Source of the DNA: Methylicorpusculum sp.
GTDB lineage: Bacteria; Pseudomonadota; Gammaproteobacteria; Methylococcales; Methylomonadaceae
Length of the DNA stretch: 64,000 nucleotides
Assembly (NCBI RefSeq): GCF_030651835.1
Contig: NZ_JAUSBX010000050.1
Location: 1-64,000 of the forward strand
Direction: 5' to 3'
A model generated the notes under the pieces. It saw nothing but the letters and a program-made list of their open reading frames with translations. It was not told where the DNA came from and did no database searches. A program made the position numbers and the translations under genes. Position 1 is the first letter of the stretch. Each line of letters starts with the position of its first letter. Below are positions 8,400-16,229 of this stretch, one piece after another.

Positions 8400-9490
8400 G
8401 GCTGCCCCTCTCTTTCTCCGGGAGCAGGTTTGTCATCCAGCGTCACCGGCATACCGTTACGTAATTTAACCTGTCCGGCACTGACGACTTTTTCTCCCTG
8501 ATTTAAGCCTTTCACAATCTGAACACGGCCAGCTTTGGTTAACCCTGTTTCGACTTGTCTATTTTGAACTGTCAGTCCTTGCTCACCGGAGACGACAACA
8601 AAGGCAGTACTGCCATAGGGATTATAGGTAATGGCCGTATCCGGCAAGGTCAGCACTTTAAGTGGCTGTTGCGATAAGATATTGACCTGAGCGAACATTC
8701 CCGGACGTAAATAACGCATCTTATTGCCCAGTACCGCACGAATTTTGACCGAGCGGGAATCCTGATCCATGGCCGGACTGACGGCACTGATTTTTCCTGT
8801 AAAAACCTGCTCGGGATACGCCTGAATAGTGGCGGTAATCTGTTGATTTATCTTTACTCCACTTAAATCGCGCTCAGGAACAGTAAAGTCGATATAAATA
8901 GGATCCAGTTTTTGCAGCGATACAATTGCCGAACCGGGCGCAAGATACTGACCTAAATTGACCTGACGAATCCCAATTTCACCGTCAAACGGTGCTCTAA
9001 TCAACTTTTTGTCGATCAGCGTTTTCTTGGTGTGCACGGCGGCAATCGCTTCTTCCAGCAAAGCTTTGTTCTGATCATAAACAGACTTTGCAACAAACTT
9101 TTTATCAATCAGCTGAGCGCTTCGATCGAACCTTACCTGAGCAAACCTCAATTCGGCCTGCAATCCATCGAGTTCAGCGCGATCTGTAGAGGCATCGAGT
9201 TCAAGAAGCAGCTGCCCTTTTTTTACTGTTTGTCCCGATTCGAAATGAATGGCTTTGACAATTCCGGTCACCTCGTTGCTCACATCAATACCCGCCACTG
9301 CGACAAATGAACCGACTGCAGAAATGGTCGACGGCCAATCCTCCTGTATGACCTCAGTAACCGCCACAATGGGCGGTGGCGGCGGATTAAACGCTTGAGC
9401 CGATTGACTTATTTGATGGAATTTCAATCCGAATAAGCCACCAAAAATCAATAGCGTAATCAGCAGGATAATTAAAGATCGTTTAAGCAT
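8396..9490 (-). CDS. RND efflux membrane fusion protein (AcrA/MexA-like)
   Basis: The 364-residue product is a periplasmic adaptor. An N-terminal membrane anchor (LIILLITLLIFGGLFGL) is followed by a proline run. A split biotinyl-lipoyl domain (VTGIVKAIHFESGQTVKKGQ and IRAPFDGEIGIRQV) surrounds a short helical hairpin, and beta-barrel and membrane-proximal domains follow. There is no lipobox, so it is anchored by the uncleaved helix rather than by lipid. It joins the RND pump encoded 4 bp into its own end to an outer-membrane channel. Confidence 0.93.
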   Translation of the reverse strand: MLKRSLIILLITLLIFGGLFGLKFHQISQSAQAFNPPPPPIVAVTEVIQEDWPSTISAVGSFVAVAGIDVSNEVTGIVKAIHFESGQTVKKGQLLLELDASTDRAELDGLQAELRFAQVRFDRSAQLIDKKFVAKSVYDQNKALLEEAIAAVHTKKTLIDKKLIRAPFDGEIGIRQVNLGQYLAPGSAIVSLQKLDPIYIDFTVPERDLSGVKINQQITATIQAYPEQVFTGKISAVSPAMDQDSRSVKIRAVLGNKMRYLRPGMFAQVNILSQQPLKVLTLPDTAITYNPYGSTAFVVVSGEQGLTVQNRQVETGLTKAGRVQIVKGLNQGEKVVSAGQVKLRNGMPVTLDDKPAPGEREGQP

Positions 9491-9882
9491 AGTGTGTTTG
9501 CGCCGGATATGACGCCTGATTTAATGAAGATGGAAGTAATGAAATTGGCCAGAACCTTAGGCGCATTAAAAACAGAAGAGTTGTTCAGTCCATTAGTAGA
9601 AAAATATAAATAATGAATGCAGTTTAACAGACTCTAGCAGATTTCAACTGCTCTCTTCTGATTATCAGTTGGGTAATGATGAAGAATCTTTCTGACCCCG
9701 AAGCGAACAAGATGGTTCATTTAGAGAACCATCCAGACAAAGCTTGTTGATAAAGCTATTGAGAGGATTTAAGCGGCAATCAAGTCAGCAACTTGATAAA
9801 ACCAGTTATTTAGGGATATGAGGTAGGTTCAAATGCGAAGTTAAAAGCGTCATGAGCGCGTTTTACCCTTGTTTATTGCTGG
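9491..9882. other. Gene-free stretch upstream of the efflux operon
   Basis: These 392 bp contain the promoter region of the efflux pair. A short rightward ORF, ATG 9509 or 9524 to TAA 9611-9613, would encode a 34- or 29-residue peptide ending LFSPLVEKYK. It has no clear ribosome site and I do not call it a gene. The rest shows nothing recognisable. Confidence 0.35.
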
Positions 9883-10167
9883 TTAAATGAGGCTTCCTTT
9901 TCCATTATTTTTGCGGCTAAGTTCAGAAAATAATGGGGATACACCTTGCAAATCGGGGCTGGATTCAGCCAGATCAACAAGACCGAAATTTAAATCGAAG
10001 AGTAAATCCAGACATCCATCATATTCACTGTCATGCTGATTTTGAGCTTCTTCTGGCCCATTATGCAATTGCGATTCCCTGATAAGCTCATTTCGGATTT
10101 GAGCAAAATGCGCTCTAAGTTGAGCCGCAAATTCTTCTTTTTCCAACGTGTTGAGCAAGGTAGGCAT
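9883..10167 (-). CDS. Hypothetical 94-residue acidic protein
   Basis: I do not recognise this protein. It is acidic, has no signal peptide or membrane segment, and looks helical, with an N-terminal charged helix (LEKEEFAAQLRAHFAQIRNEL) and the motif EYDGCLDLLFDLNFGLVDLA near residues 49-68. The ATG has a GAGG site 9 bases upstream, which supports translation. It lies between the LysR gene and the efflux operon on the same strand, 189 bp from the former; membership of either unit is uncertain. Confidence 0.6.
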   Translation of the reverse strand: MPTLLNTLEKEEFAAQLRAHFAQIRNELIRESQLHNGPEEAQNQHDSEYDGCLDLLFDLNFGLVDLAESSPDLQGVSPLFSELSRKNNGKGSLI

Positions 10168-10356
10168 AGTGGGTTACCTCAGTTTAAGTTGTGACGGTGC
10201 AGCTTGAAATTCAGAGTTAACCTAATTGGGTTAGCTCTCTTACCCTAGTTTTTTTTAAACAAAGGTGTGACTCCATTTTAGCTGATTAGTTCTGGCCGCT
10301 TATCAAATCGGGTGATTTTGATGTAATTTTGAGTTTTATTTGAGATTCCACTTTCA

Positions 10357-11268
10357 CTAAAACTTTTGAATACTCTCAAAATGTTGTTTATCAAAAAAAT
10401 GACTCAGGAAATTTACAAAAGTGGTTATTTTGGCGGGGATAAATCGTCTTTGCATGTAGGTCGCATAAATAGACAGTGCAGGTATCCGGTAATCCTGCAG
10501 AATTTCGATCAGGCGGCCTTGTTCCAGATAATTCGCCACCGATAGTTCCGGCGCTTGCGTAATTCCCATCCCCAAAGAAGCCGCCTGACAAAGCGCTCTC
10601 CCGTTATTGGAAGCAAAATGCCAGGTCGTTCTGAGTTTTTTCTCTTCACCGGCCACATTAAAAACCCAAAAATCTTCATGGGGCGTATCGATATAATGCA
10701 GGCATAAGTGTTGATTCAGTTCATCGATATCGCGCGGCTCGCCGTATTTTGCAATATAAGCGGGTGATGCATAAGTACATAACTTCGTTTCGGCAATTTT
10801 TCGCGCAACCACCCCTAAATCAACCGAATTGGAAACAACAATTGAAACATCGTAAATTCCCTCACTCAGATTGATATGGCTGTTCTGTAAAGACATCATG
10901 ATTTTTACATTCGGATGCTGGTTTTGGTAAGCCTCAATCGCTGGCACCACATAGATGCCGCCAAAATCGATGGGCGCTGTTACCTTCAATATGCCTTTGA
11001 CATTTTTGCCTAGTTCAGAAATATCCTCATCCAGTTCGGCCAATTCCTCTAACAAAGGTTTACTGCGGGCATAGTAACTTTCTCCGGCCTCGGTCAGACT
11101 GATACGGCGCGTAGTCCTGTTTAACAAAGCAACGCCCAGAGACTCTTCCAACTGCGCAATGTATTTACTCACCATCATCGCCGATACATTGATCTCTCTG
11201 GCAACCGCCACAAAAGTACCCAGCTCTACAATCCGGCAAAAAACCCTGATGTTATTTAATTTATCCAT
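10357..11268 (-). CDS. LysR-family transcriptional regulator, CrgA-like clade
   Basis: The 303-residue product has an N-terminal winged helix-turn-helix (residues 1-60: LGTFVAVAREINVSAMMVSKYIAQLE, then LLNRTTRRISLTEAG) and a two-lobed effector domain. LKVTAPIDFG after the linker and the overall length fit the CrgA/PBP2 clade of LysR regulators. The effector is unknown. The ATG has an AGGGG site. Immediately upstream is a perfect 27-bp palindrome (11287-11313), a likely autoregulatory operator. The divergent Nudix gene starts 266 bp away and the efflux pump lies downstream on the same strand; either could be a target. Confidence 0.9.
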   Translation of the reverse strand: MDKLNNIRVFCRIVELGTFVAVAREINVSAMMVSKYIAQLEESLGVALLNRTTRRISLTEAGESYYARSKPLLEELAELDEDISELGKNVKGILKVTAPIDFGGIYVVPAIEAYQNQHPNVKIMMSLQNSHINLSEGIYDVSIVVSNSVDLGVVARKIAETKLCTYASPAYIAKYGEPRDIDELNQHLCLHYIDTPHEDFWVFNVAGEEKKLRTTWHFASNNGRALCQAASLGMGITQAPELSVANYLEQGRLIEILQDYRIPALSIYATYMQRRFIPAKITTFVNFLSHFFDKQHFESIQKF

Positions 11269-11286
11269 GGCACCCCTAATATAAAC

Positions 11287-11313
11287 AATAGGTTTATATT
11301 TTATAAACCTATT
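11287..11313. promoter_or_regulatory. Perfect 27-bp palindrome, candidate operator of the LysR gene
   Basis: AATAGGTTTATA (11287-11298), loop TTT, TATAAACCTATT (11302-11313): 12-bp arms without mismatch, 18 bp upstream of the LysR start codon. A possible TATATT -10 box on the minus strand (11278-11283) touches it. Position and symmetry suggest a regulator-binding site, most simply for the adjacent LysR protein. Confidence 0.55.
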
Positions 11314-11366
11314 TGCCTATTTGAAATTTAATTCACACTGATACACTGTTTAACGGAGATAGTAAT

Positions 11367-11408
11367 AACCGCCTTTATTCAATGACTCGTCATTGAGTTT
11401 AGGCGGTT
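11367..11408. promoter_or_regulatory. Large imperfect palindrome between LysR and Nudix genes
   Basis: AACCGCCT (11367-11374) and AGGCGGTT (11401-11408) pair perfectly, and TCAATGA/TCATTGA pair inside, with a four-base mismatched section between. There is no T tract, so a terminator is unlikely. It could be a second operator or an RNA hairpin in a longer transcript. Confidence 0.35.
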
Positions 11409-11485
11409 GTAATCACAAACATCTGCTCCATCCGCGTTACCTTCTTGTTTTATCCCCCTACTTTTCTTGCTTACCCCGGTTACTA

Positions 11486-11514
11486 TTGACCTATAATTCC
11501 GTATGCGATTATAA
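11486..11514 (+). promoter_or_regulatory. Sigma70-like promoter of the Nudix gene
   Basis: TTGACC (11486-11491), a 17-bp spacer, and TTATAA (11509-11514) lie 20 bp upstream of the ATG at 11534. Its position inside a longer open frame supports the shorter start. Confidence 0.6.
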
Positions 11515-11533
11515 ACAATATCTCAGGATTCGA

Positions 11534-12022
11534 ATGCTAACAGAATGGCTTAACGTGGTCGATGATAACGACCACATAATAGGTGTAGATTCAAGACAGC
11601 GAATCCATGCTGAGGGATTAAAACATCGGGCCGTTCATATCCTGCTGTTTAATGATGATCATTCCCTTTTTTTACAGAAACGATCACTATCAAAGGATAT
11701 CAATCCGGGACTTTGGGATAGTTCGGCTGCAGGACATGTAGATGCGGGCGAAACGTATGAGCAATGTGCTTATCGGGAACTTCAGGAAGAATTGGGGCTA
11801 ATTAGCTGCCCTCTTGAATTTTTATTTAAAATTCCTGCTGCAGCGGTTACCGGCAAGGAATTTATTCAGGTTTATAAAGGCATAGCAAACGGCCCGTTTT
11901 GTCTAAACGCAGATGAAATTGAAACTGGTGCCTGGTTTTCTTTTGAACAAATGTCCACCTACATCAACAACAATGACATGATGTTAACGGATATTATCAA
12001 AATGATTTGGAGCAGGATTTAA
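11534..12022 (+). CDS. Nudix hydrolase, YfcD/IDI-like
   Basis: The 162-residue product has a full Nudix box, GHVDAGE then RELQEELGL (about residues 67-89). The N-terminal WLNVVDDNDHIIG and LKHRAVHILLFN resemble the YfcD subgroup, which looks like isopentenyl-diphosphate isomerase but lacks confirmed activity of that kind. The frame is open 47 codons further upstream, but the promoter at 11486-11514 lies inside that extension, so the ATG at 11534 is chosen. Function is a diphosphate hydrolase of unknown substrate. Confidence 0.88.
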   Translation: MLTEWLNVVDDNDHIIGVDSRQRIHAEGLKHRAVHILLFNDDHSLFLQKRSLSKDINPGLWDSSAAGHVDAGETYEQCAYRELQEELGLISCPLEFLFKIPAAAVTGKEFIQVYKGIANGPFCLNADEIETGAWFSFEQMSTYINNNDMMLTDIIKMIWSRI

Positions 12023-12081
12023 GCTAAAAGCGAATGAATATTCGAGCTTTGGGTGTTCTTGGAATACTTGCAAAAATACTT

Positions 12082-12158
12082 TGGCGGAGCGGACGGGGCT
12101 CGAACCCGCGACCCCCGGCGTGACAGGCCGGTATTCTAACCAACTGAACTACCGCTCC
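12082..12158 (-). tRNA. tRNA-Asp (GTC)
   Basis: The minus strand reads as a 77-nt tRNA with an encoded 3' CCA. The acceptor arms GGAGCGG/CCGCTCC pair, the D loop contains AGTTGGTTAGA, the anticodon loop is CTGTCAC (GTC at 12122-12124), and the T arm is GCGGG-TTCGAGC-CCCGT. All four stems pair, and the GTC anticodon assigns it to aspartate. Confidence 0.97.
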
Positions 12159-12172
12159 GCAAAAGAGGGCGT

Positions 12173-12200
12173 ATTCTAACTTAATCAAACCTTTCGTCAA
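12173..12200 (-). promoter_or_regulatory. Promoter of tRNA-Asp
   Basis: On the minus strand TTGACG (12195-12200), a 16-bp spacer and TAGAAT (12173-12178) precede the tRNA by 14 bp. A GC-rich stretch (GCCCTC) follows the -10 box, as in stringently controlled stable-RNA promoters. Confidence 0.6.
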
Positions 12201-12262
12201 GCGTTTTAAGAACAATATCAGTTCAATTAAATTTTCAGAGCCTACAGACCGGTATCAAGATC

Positions 12263-12298
12263 GCCAGCAGGGAAAGGTCTTGGCCTTTCACTGCTGGC
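12263..12298. terminator. Strong hairpin downstream of the small secreted protein gene
   Basis: GCCAGCAGGGAAAGG and CCTTTCACTGCTGGC form a 15-bp stem with one mismatch and a 6-nt loop. It lies 42 bp beyond the stop of the gene at 12341-12730. A T tract is absent, so it may stabilise the 3' end rather than terminate. Confidence 0.4.
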
Positions 12299-12340
12299 CA
12301 TGCTTATTTGGCAATCTCTATTTAGATAATAGGAGTTCGT

Positions 12341-12730
12341 TTATTTTTTAATAAAATGATAAATATCGCCGTATTTACCTTTTAACGTCATGCTTTTATC
12401 GTCTCTTTCAACCAAAGAAAACGTATCATATTTATCAGACCGGCCCAAAAGAGATATTTTTAATTTTCCATCTTCAATCAGATAGCTGACAGGCGTTTGA
12501 TCGTAATAAATACCTTCTCTGGGAATATGAGTAATGGTGACTTTATCGCCACTGAATGCCCATGAGTCTTCTCTTGCGATTTTTTCTGTGGAGCTTACTG
12601 TTTTTTTAGTGTATTCAAGCTTCCAGGCACCCTGAACATCTTGATTCGACTGAAATGCCATTTCGGCGCTGACTATCCCTGTAAAAGCCGACAAAACCAC
12701 CAGAATTGCGGCCAAATTAATTTTTTTCAT
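12341..12730 (-). CDS. Small secreted protein, lipocalin-like layout
   Basis: This 129-residue protein starts MKKINLAAILVVLSAFTGIVSA, a standard signal peptide. The mature part begins with QGAWKLEYTKK and ends KSMTLKGKYGDIYHFIKK, an alternating beta pattern seen in small lipocalin-like periplasmic proteins. I do not assign a family. A longer in-frame start 15 codons upstream is possible, but the ATG at 12730 has an AAGGGG ribosome site. A palindrome sits in its putative promoter (12801-12816). Confidence 0.75.
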   Translation of the reverse strand: MKKINLAAILVVLSAFTGIVSAEMAFQSNQDVQGAWKLEYTKKTVSSTEKIAREDSWAFSGDKVTITHIPREGIYYDQTPVSYLIEDGKLKISLLGRSDKYDTFSLVERDDKSMTLKGKYGDIYHFIKK

Positions 12731-13097
12731 AATTTTCCCCTTGTTGTTAGTACTGAATCGACATTTTACGCCCACCTTTGCGTAAATGTATTGTTATATT
12801 ATTAGTAATTACTAATACTCACAAATTTATTAACCTATCACTCGGTTAAACCCTTGTAATCTGGAGGTTTATAAGCACCTCAACCGGTCGAATCAAGCTA
12901 CCCGATAACCCTTTTTAAGATACCCGCCCCGCCAAATGCTCTTTCAGCAAAAATAAACTCACCTAGTTAAATCATTCCTTTATATTAAGCCCAACTCGGC
13001 GACCCTCATTACATTAAGGATTTTTTCCTATAGGGATCATGAAAAATGCTCACTAGAATGGCCCTCTTTTTAAATAAATGGCTAATGAGCGTATACC
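12731..13097. other. Gene-free divergent promoter region
   Basis: These 367 bp separate the small secreted protein gene (minus) from the TonB-dependent receptor gene (plus). The left part holds the promoter-palindrome at 12796-12824. The right part is where promoter and any Fur-type control of the receptor should lie; I could not identify a convincing Fur box by eye. Confidence 0.4.
12796..12824 (-). promoter_or_regulatory. Candidate promoter with 16-bp palindrome in its spacer
   Basis: On the minus strand TTGTGA (12819-12824), a 17-bp spacer and TAATAT (12796-12801) form a plausible promoter for the gene starting at 12730. The perfect palindrome ATTAGTAATTACTAAT (12801-12816) fills the spacer, where a bound repressor would block RNA polymerase. 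Confidence 0.35.
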
Positions 13098-15326
13098 ATG
13101 TCCTTAACCCAACCCGATAGCAATACGAGCTTACTAAACGCCGGAAATAATCTTGGCTTGCCTTTTGAACCTGACATTGCCCGCAAAAAACAGGCCTTAA
13201 TTACTGCAGCCGTGTTGACGGCTCTGAATATACCGGTAGCCATGGCCGAAAGGTTCGATGATGCGCCACCGGCCCTACAATTGCCTAGTCTGGAAATTAT
13301 CGGTGAAGAGCCTACGCAACTGGAACACATCCCAGGCTCTGCCTTCGTAATCGACAAAACCACACTCGATCGTCAAGGCCCCTTATCCAATAAAGACGCT
13401 TTACGTACCGTGCCAGGTATTCATATCGTCGACGAAGACGTGCTGGGACGCCGGATTAATATTGGCATTCGCGGCCTGGATCCGAGACGCTCAACCCGGA
13501 CCCAGTTATTGGAAGACGGTGCACCCATTCAGTTGGCACCTTACGGCGACCCCAGCAACCATTACCTGCCGTCCAGCAAACGTGTCGATCATATCGAGGT
13601 TTTAAAGGGCTCAGGTCAAATCATGTACGGACCACAAACCGTAGGGGGTGCCATCAACTTTGTCAGCGCGCCTATTCCTGAAGAATTTGCCGGATCGATT
13701 TCGGCCGCGGGCGGCAATAACGGTTATTACGACACCCATCTAAGAATGGGCGGTACCATCGATAATGTCGGGCTTTCCTTGGACTATATCCGGCAAGAGG
13801 CTGACGGCAATCGTAGCGGCCAGCATCAGGAAGTTGATGACTTGGCGTTGAAAAGCTTGATTAAATTCAATGACCGGCACCGCCTCATGCTGAAAGGCAC
13901 ATTGACTCACGAAGACGCAGACATGGGCGAAGCAGGTCTCACCAGTGCAATGTACCGCAACAACCCGCGCACGAATTTTTTGCGGAACGATACCTTCGAA
14001 GTGCGCCGCTATTCGGGGCAAGCCTTATATGAATTCGACGTGTCCGATTCGATGCAATTCAGCACGAATATCTACGGCAACCATATGTTCCGAGAATCGA
14101 TACGCCAGGCGAATGATTCATCAGGGATGAACAATTGCGCAGTCCGAGGTGAACCTATTTCCGCTGGCGTGGCACCCAGCTGCGGCAATGAGCAACGCCC
14201 CAGAACCTACAATGTGTTCGGAATAGAACCCAAACTGGTATTCACGCACAATTTATTCGGCGTTCAAAGCGAGACCACCACGGGAATTCGTGGCCACTTC
14301 GAATGGGCGGATAGAGAGCGCTATGTAGGCAATGACGGCCCCAGAGATACCACACAAGGCACCGGACGAAATAATCATAACCGAAATCGTTACCAAGACA
14401 ATTCATTGGATACGCAAGCCATGTCTTTCTTTGCTCAGAACCGCTTTTTCCTGGGTGATTTTACCGTCACGCCCGGCATACGTATTGAACACTATGAACA
14501 AGACAATACTAACCACATCAACAAGGCTTCTGAATCCTATTCTCGAACTGAAGCCTTGCCAGGAATCGGCGCCACCTACAACGGCATTGACAACATGACG
14601 CTGTTTGCAGGCGTACACCGTGGCTTTGCCCCCGCACGAATCGATGATGTGTTGAACCCAATTAACGGCGTACTGAGTCAGGTTGAACCGGAAATGAGTT
14701 TGAATTACGAAGCCGGTGTGCGAACTTCTCCTATCCCCGGCATCACCGCCGAATTAACCTATTTCAGAATCGATTTCCAAGATCAAATTGTCAATGTGCC
14801 CGTGCCTGATGATGACGATTTTTTCAAGAACGTGGGGGAAAGCGTTCATCAGGGGGTAGAAACAGGATTCCGTCTGGATTCGGATAAACTCTTCGGTACC
14901 GAATACAATTATTACCTGACTACCTCGTATACCTATACCGATGCATTTTTCGACAGAAATGTATCGGATGCAGAACCAGCGATTGTAAAGGGAAACCGCC
15001 TGCCCTATACACCTGAACATTTAATTAACGCAAACATCGGCGTTGAAACACCTTGGGGACTGGATCTGCGCTTTGGCGTACAAGGCGTAAGCGAACAATT
15101 CAGCGACGTAGAAAACACGGCTGCCGAAGATGAAGACGGTCAACTGGGCATCATTCCCGGTTATACGACCTATAATGTCTCGGCTAATTACCAAGTCATC
15201 AAAGATGTGAATATCTTCATGAACGGCTACAACTTGAGCAATAAAAAATACATAGCCAGCCGAATAGACGGCATTCAACCAGGTCAAGGCTTCCAAATGA
15301 TGGGCGGCGTGAAATGGAGCTTCTGA
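13098..15326 (+). CDS. TonB-dependent outer-membrane receptor, FecA-like
   Basis: The 742-residue product has a plug domain (about residues 75-190; DALRTVPGIHIVD, INIGIRGLDPRRS, IEVLKGSGQIMYGPQTVGGAINFVS) and a 22-strand barrel ending in a terminal Phe. The order and motifs resemble receptors for ferric dicitrate or similar iron chelates; the ligand is inferred only from this resemblance. The signal sequence is unusual: about 29 polar residues precede the KK-hydrophobic core that ends PVAMA. No better internal start exists. No FecI/FecR signalling pair is adjacent. A hairpin follows the stop. Confidence 0.92.
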   Translation: MSLTQPDSNTSLLNAGNNLGLPFEPDIARKKQALITAAVLTALNIPVAMAERFDDAPPALQLPSLEIIGEEPTQLEHIPGSAFVIDKTTLDRQGPLSNKDALRTVPGIHIVDEDVLGRRINIGIRGLDPRRSTRTQLLEDGAPIQLAPYGDPSNHYLPSSKRVDHIEVLKGSGQIMYGPQTVGGAINFVSAPIPEEFAGSISAAGGNNGYYDTHLRMGGTIDNVGLSLDYIRQEADGNRSGQHQEVDDLALKSLIKFNDRHRLMLKGTLTHEDADMGEAGLTSAMYRNNPRTNFLRNDTFEVRRYSGQALYEFDVSDSMQFSTNIYGNHMFRESIRQANDSSGMNNCAVRGEPISAGVAPSCGNEQRPRTYNVFGIEPKLVFTHNLFGVQSETTTGIRGHFEWADRERYVGNDGPRDTTQGTGRNNHNRNRYQDNSLDTQAMSFFAQNRFFLGDFTVTPGIRIEHYEQDNTNHINKASESYSRTEALPGIGATYNGIDNMTLFAGVHRGFAPARIDDVLNPINGVLSQVEPEMSLNYEAGVRTSPIPGITAELTYFRIDFQDQIVNVPVPDDDDFFKNVGESVHQGVETGFRLDSDKLFGTEYNYYLTTSYTYTDAFFDRNVSDAEPAIVKGNRLPYTPEHLINANIGVETPWGLDLRFGVQGVSEQFSDVENTAAEDEDGQLGIIPGYTTYNVSANYQVIKDVNIFMNGYNLSNKKYIASRIDGIQPGQGFQMMGGVKWSF

Positions 15327-15377
15327 TTTGGATTCTTTTATTTTTAGCTTAATAATGAGTCATTGATTAACTCAAAA

Positions 15378-15415
15378 TACCGTTCTCCCTGAACTTCATA
15401 AAAGGGTGAACGGTA
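15378..15415 (+). terminator. Terminator-like hairpin after the receptor gene
   Basis: TACCGTTC-t-CCCT pairs with AGGG-t-GAACGGTA around a 12-nt loop, 51 bp past the receptor stop. It is followed by AATCTCATTTT, a weak T-rich tail. Confidence 0.5.
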
Positions 15416-15610
15416 ATCTCATTTTAAATCGTCCCTGCTTCGACTCGGCTCAGCACGAACAATCTACATTTTTACAATGAAAGCTTTCATGAACGACAAT
15501 ATTATGAACATTGGCTGGTTCTGAGTGCGTATGGCCCCTTATACCTTCTCTCAGAATAACGGGTTACTATTAGCGCTCAAACCCAGCTTTTTTTAAAAGG
15601 AGAAATACTG

Positions 15611-16090
15611 ATGAACATCCGATACTGTTTGACAGGACTGTTAACTGTAATCGCATCCAGCGCTCTAGCGCAGGAAAACAGTCCATTAGACGTGTGCCGC
15701 AATGCCGCTAATCAGCTCGCCCAAGGCGAAATTGTCAAAATCGAGCTGGAAAAAGAAAAAGGCATGGAAGTCTATGAAATCGCGATTAAATCACCCGACG
15801 GCAGTAAATGGGAATTCAAGTGCGATAAGACCAGCGGTAAAATCATCGAAACAGAACAGGAATTAACTAGCGCTGATCACCCTGCGTTTTCAGCATTAAA
15901 AAAAATCGATGAAACTGAAGCCCGTAAAATTGCCTTAGAAGCTCATCCCGGCACGATCACCGAAGTGGAATATGAAATAGAAAACGGAATCGCTATCTAC
16001 GAGTTCGAAATCAAAATGGCGGATGGGAGCAAAATGGAAGTCGAAGTCGATGCCGCTACCGGTAAAATTGTAAAAGCGGAAAAAGATTGA
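15611..16090 (+). CDS. Periplasmic PepSY-domain protein
   Basis: This 159-residue secreted protein (signal peptide ending SSALA) contains two PepSY-like units, about residues 28-84 and 93-158. Each ends in a G(S/G)K-x-E-x(V/F)(E/K)-D-x-x-(S/T)GK pattern, namely WEFKCDKTSGKI and MEVEVDAATGKIV. PepSY domains bind or inhibit peptidases or act as extracytoplasmic sensors. It is acidic. An RBS AAGGAG lies 9 bp before the ATG. It follows the iron-type receptor by 285 bp; a joint role is not shown by sequence. Confidence 0.85.
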   Translation: MNIRYCLTGLLTVIASSALAQENSPLDVCRNAANQLAQGEIVKIELEKEKGMEVYEIAIKSPDGSKWEFKCDKTSGKIIETEQELTSADHPAFSALKKIDETEARKIALEAHPGTITEVEYEIENGIAIYEFEIKMADGSKMEVEVDAATGKIVKAEKD

Positions 16091-16107
16091 ATGTCTTGAT
16101 GACCTGA

Positions 16108-16181
16108 AATAACTTCCCGCTTATTAATTTTCTTGAAGGGGCGATTGAGATCGATCCTAAAGATCAATCCGGGAAGTTATT
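16108..16181. repeat. Short element with 12-bp terminal inverted repeats, family R4
   Basis: AATAACTTCCCG (16108-16119) and CGGGAAGTTATT (16170-16181) are perfect inverted copies 50 bp apart. The right end and its flank (TCCGGGAAGTTATT, then AATTCTTAAC) recur at 19776-19810, where a matching ATAACTTCCC lies 117 bp to the left. It is located between two gene ends and may be a tiny MITE. Confidence 0.5.
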
Positions 16182-16229
16182 GCCGTCTAAATTCTTAACG
16201 ATAGTCAGAGCTTGCGATCTTTAATCAAT

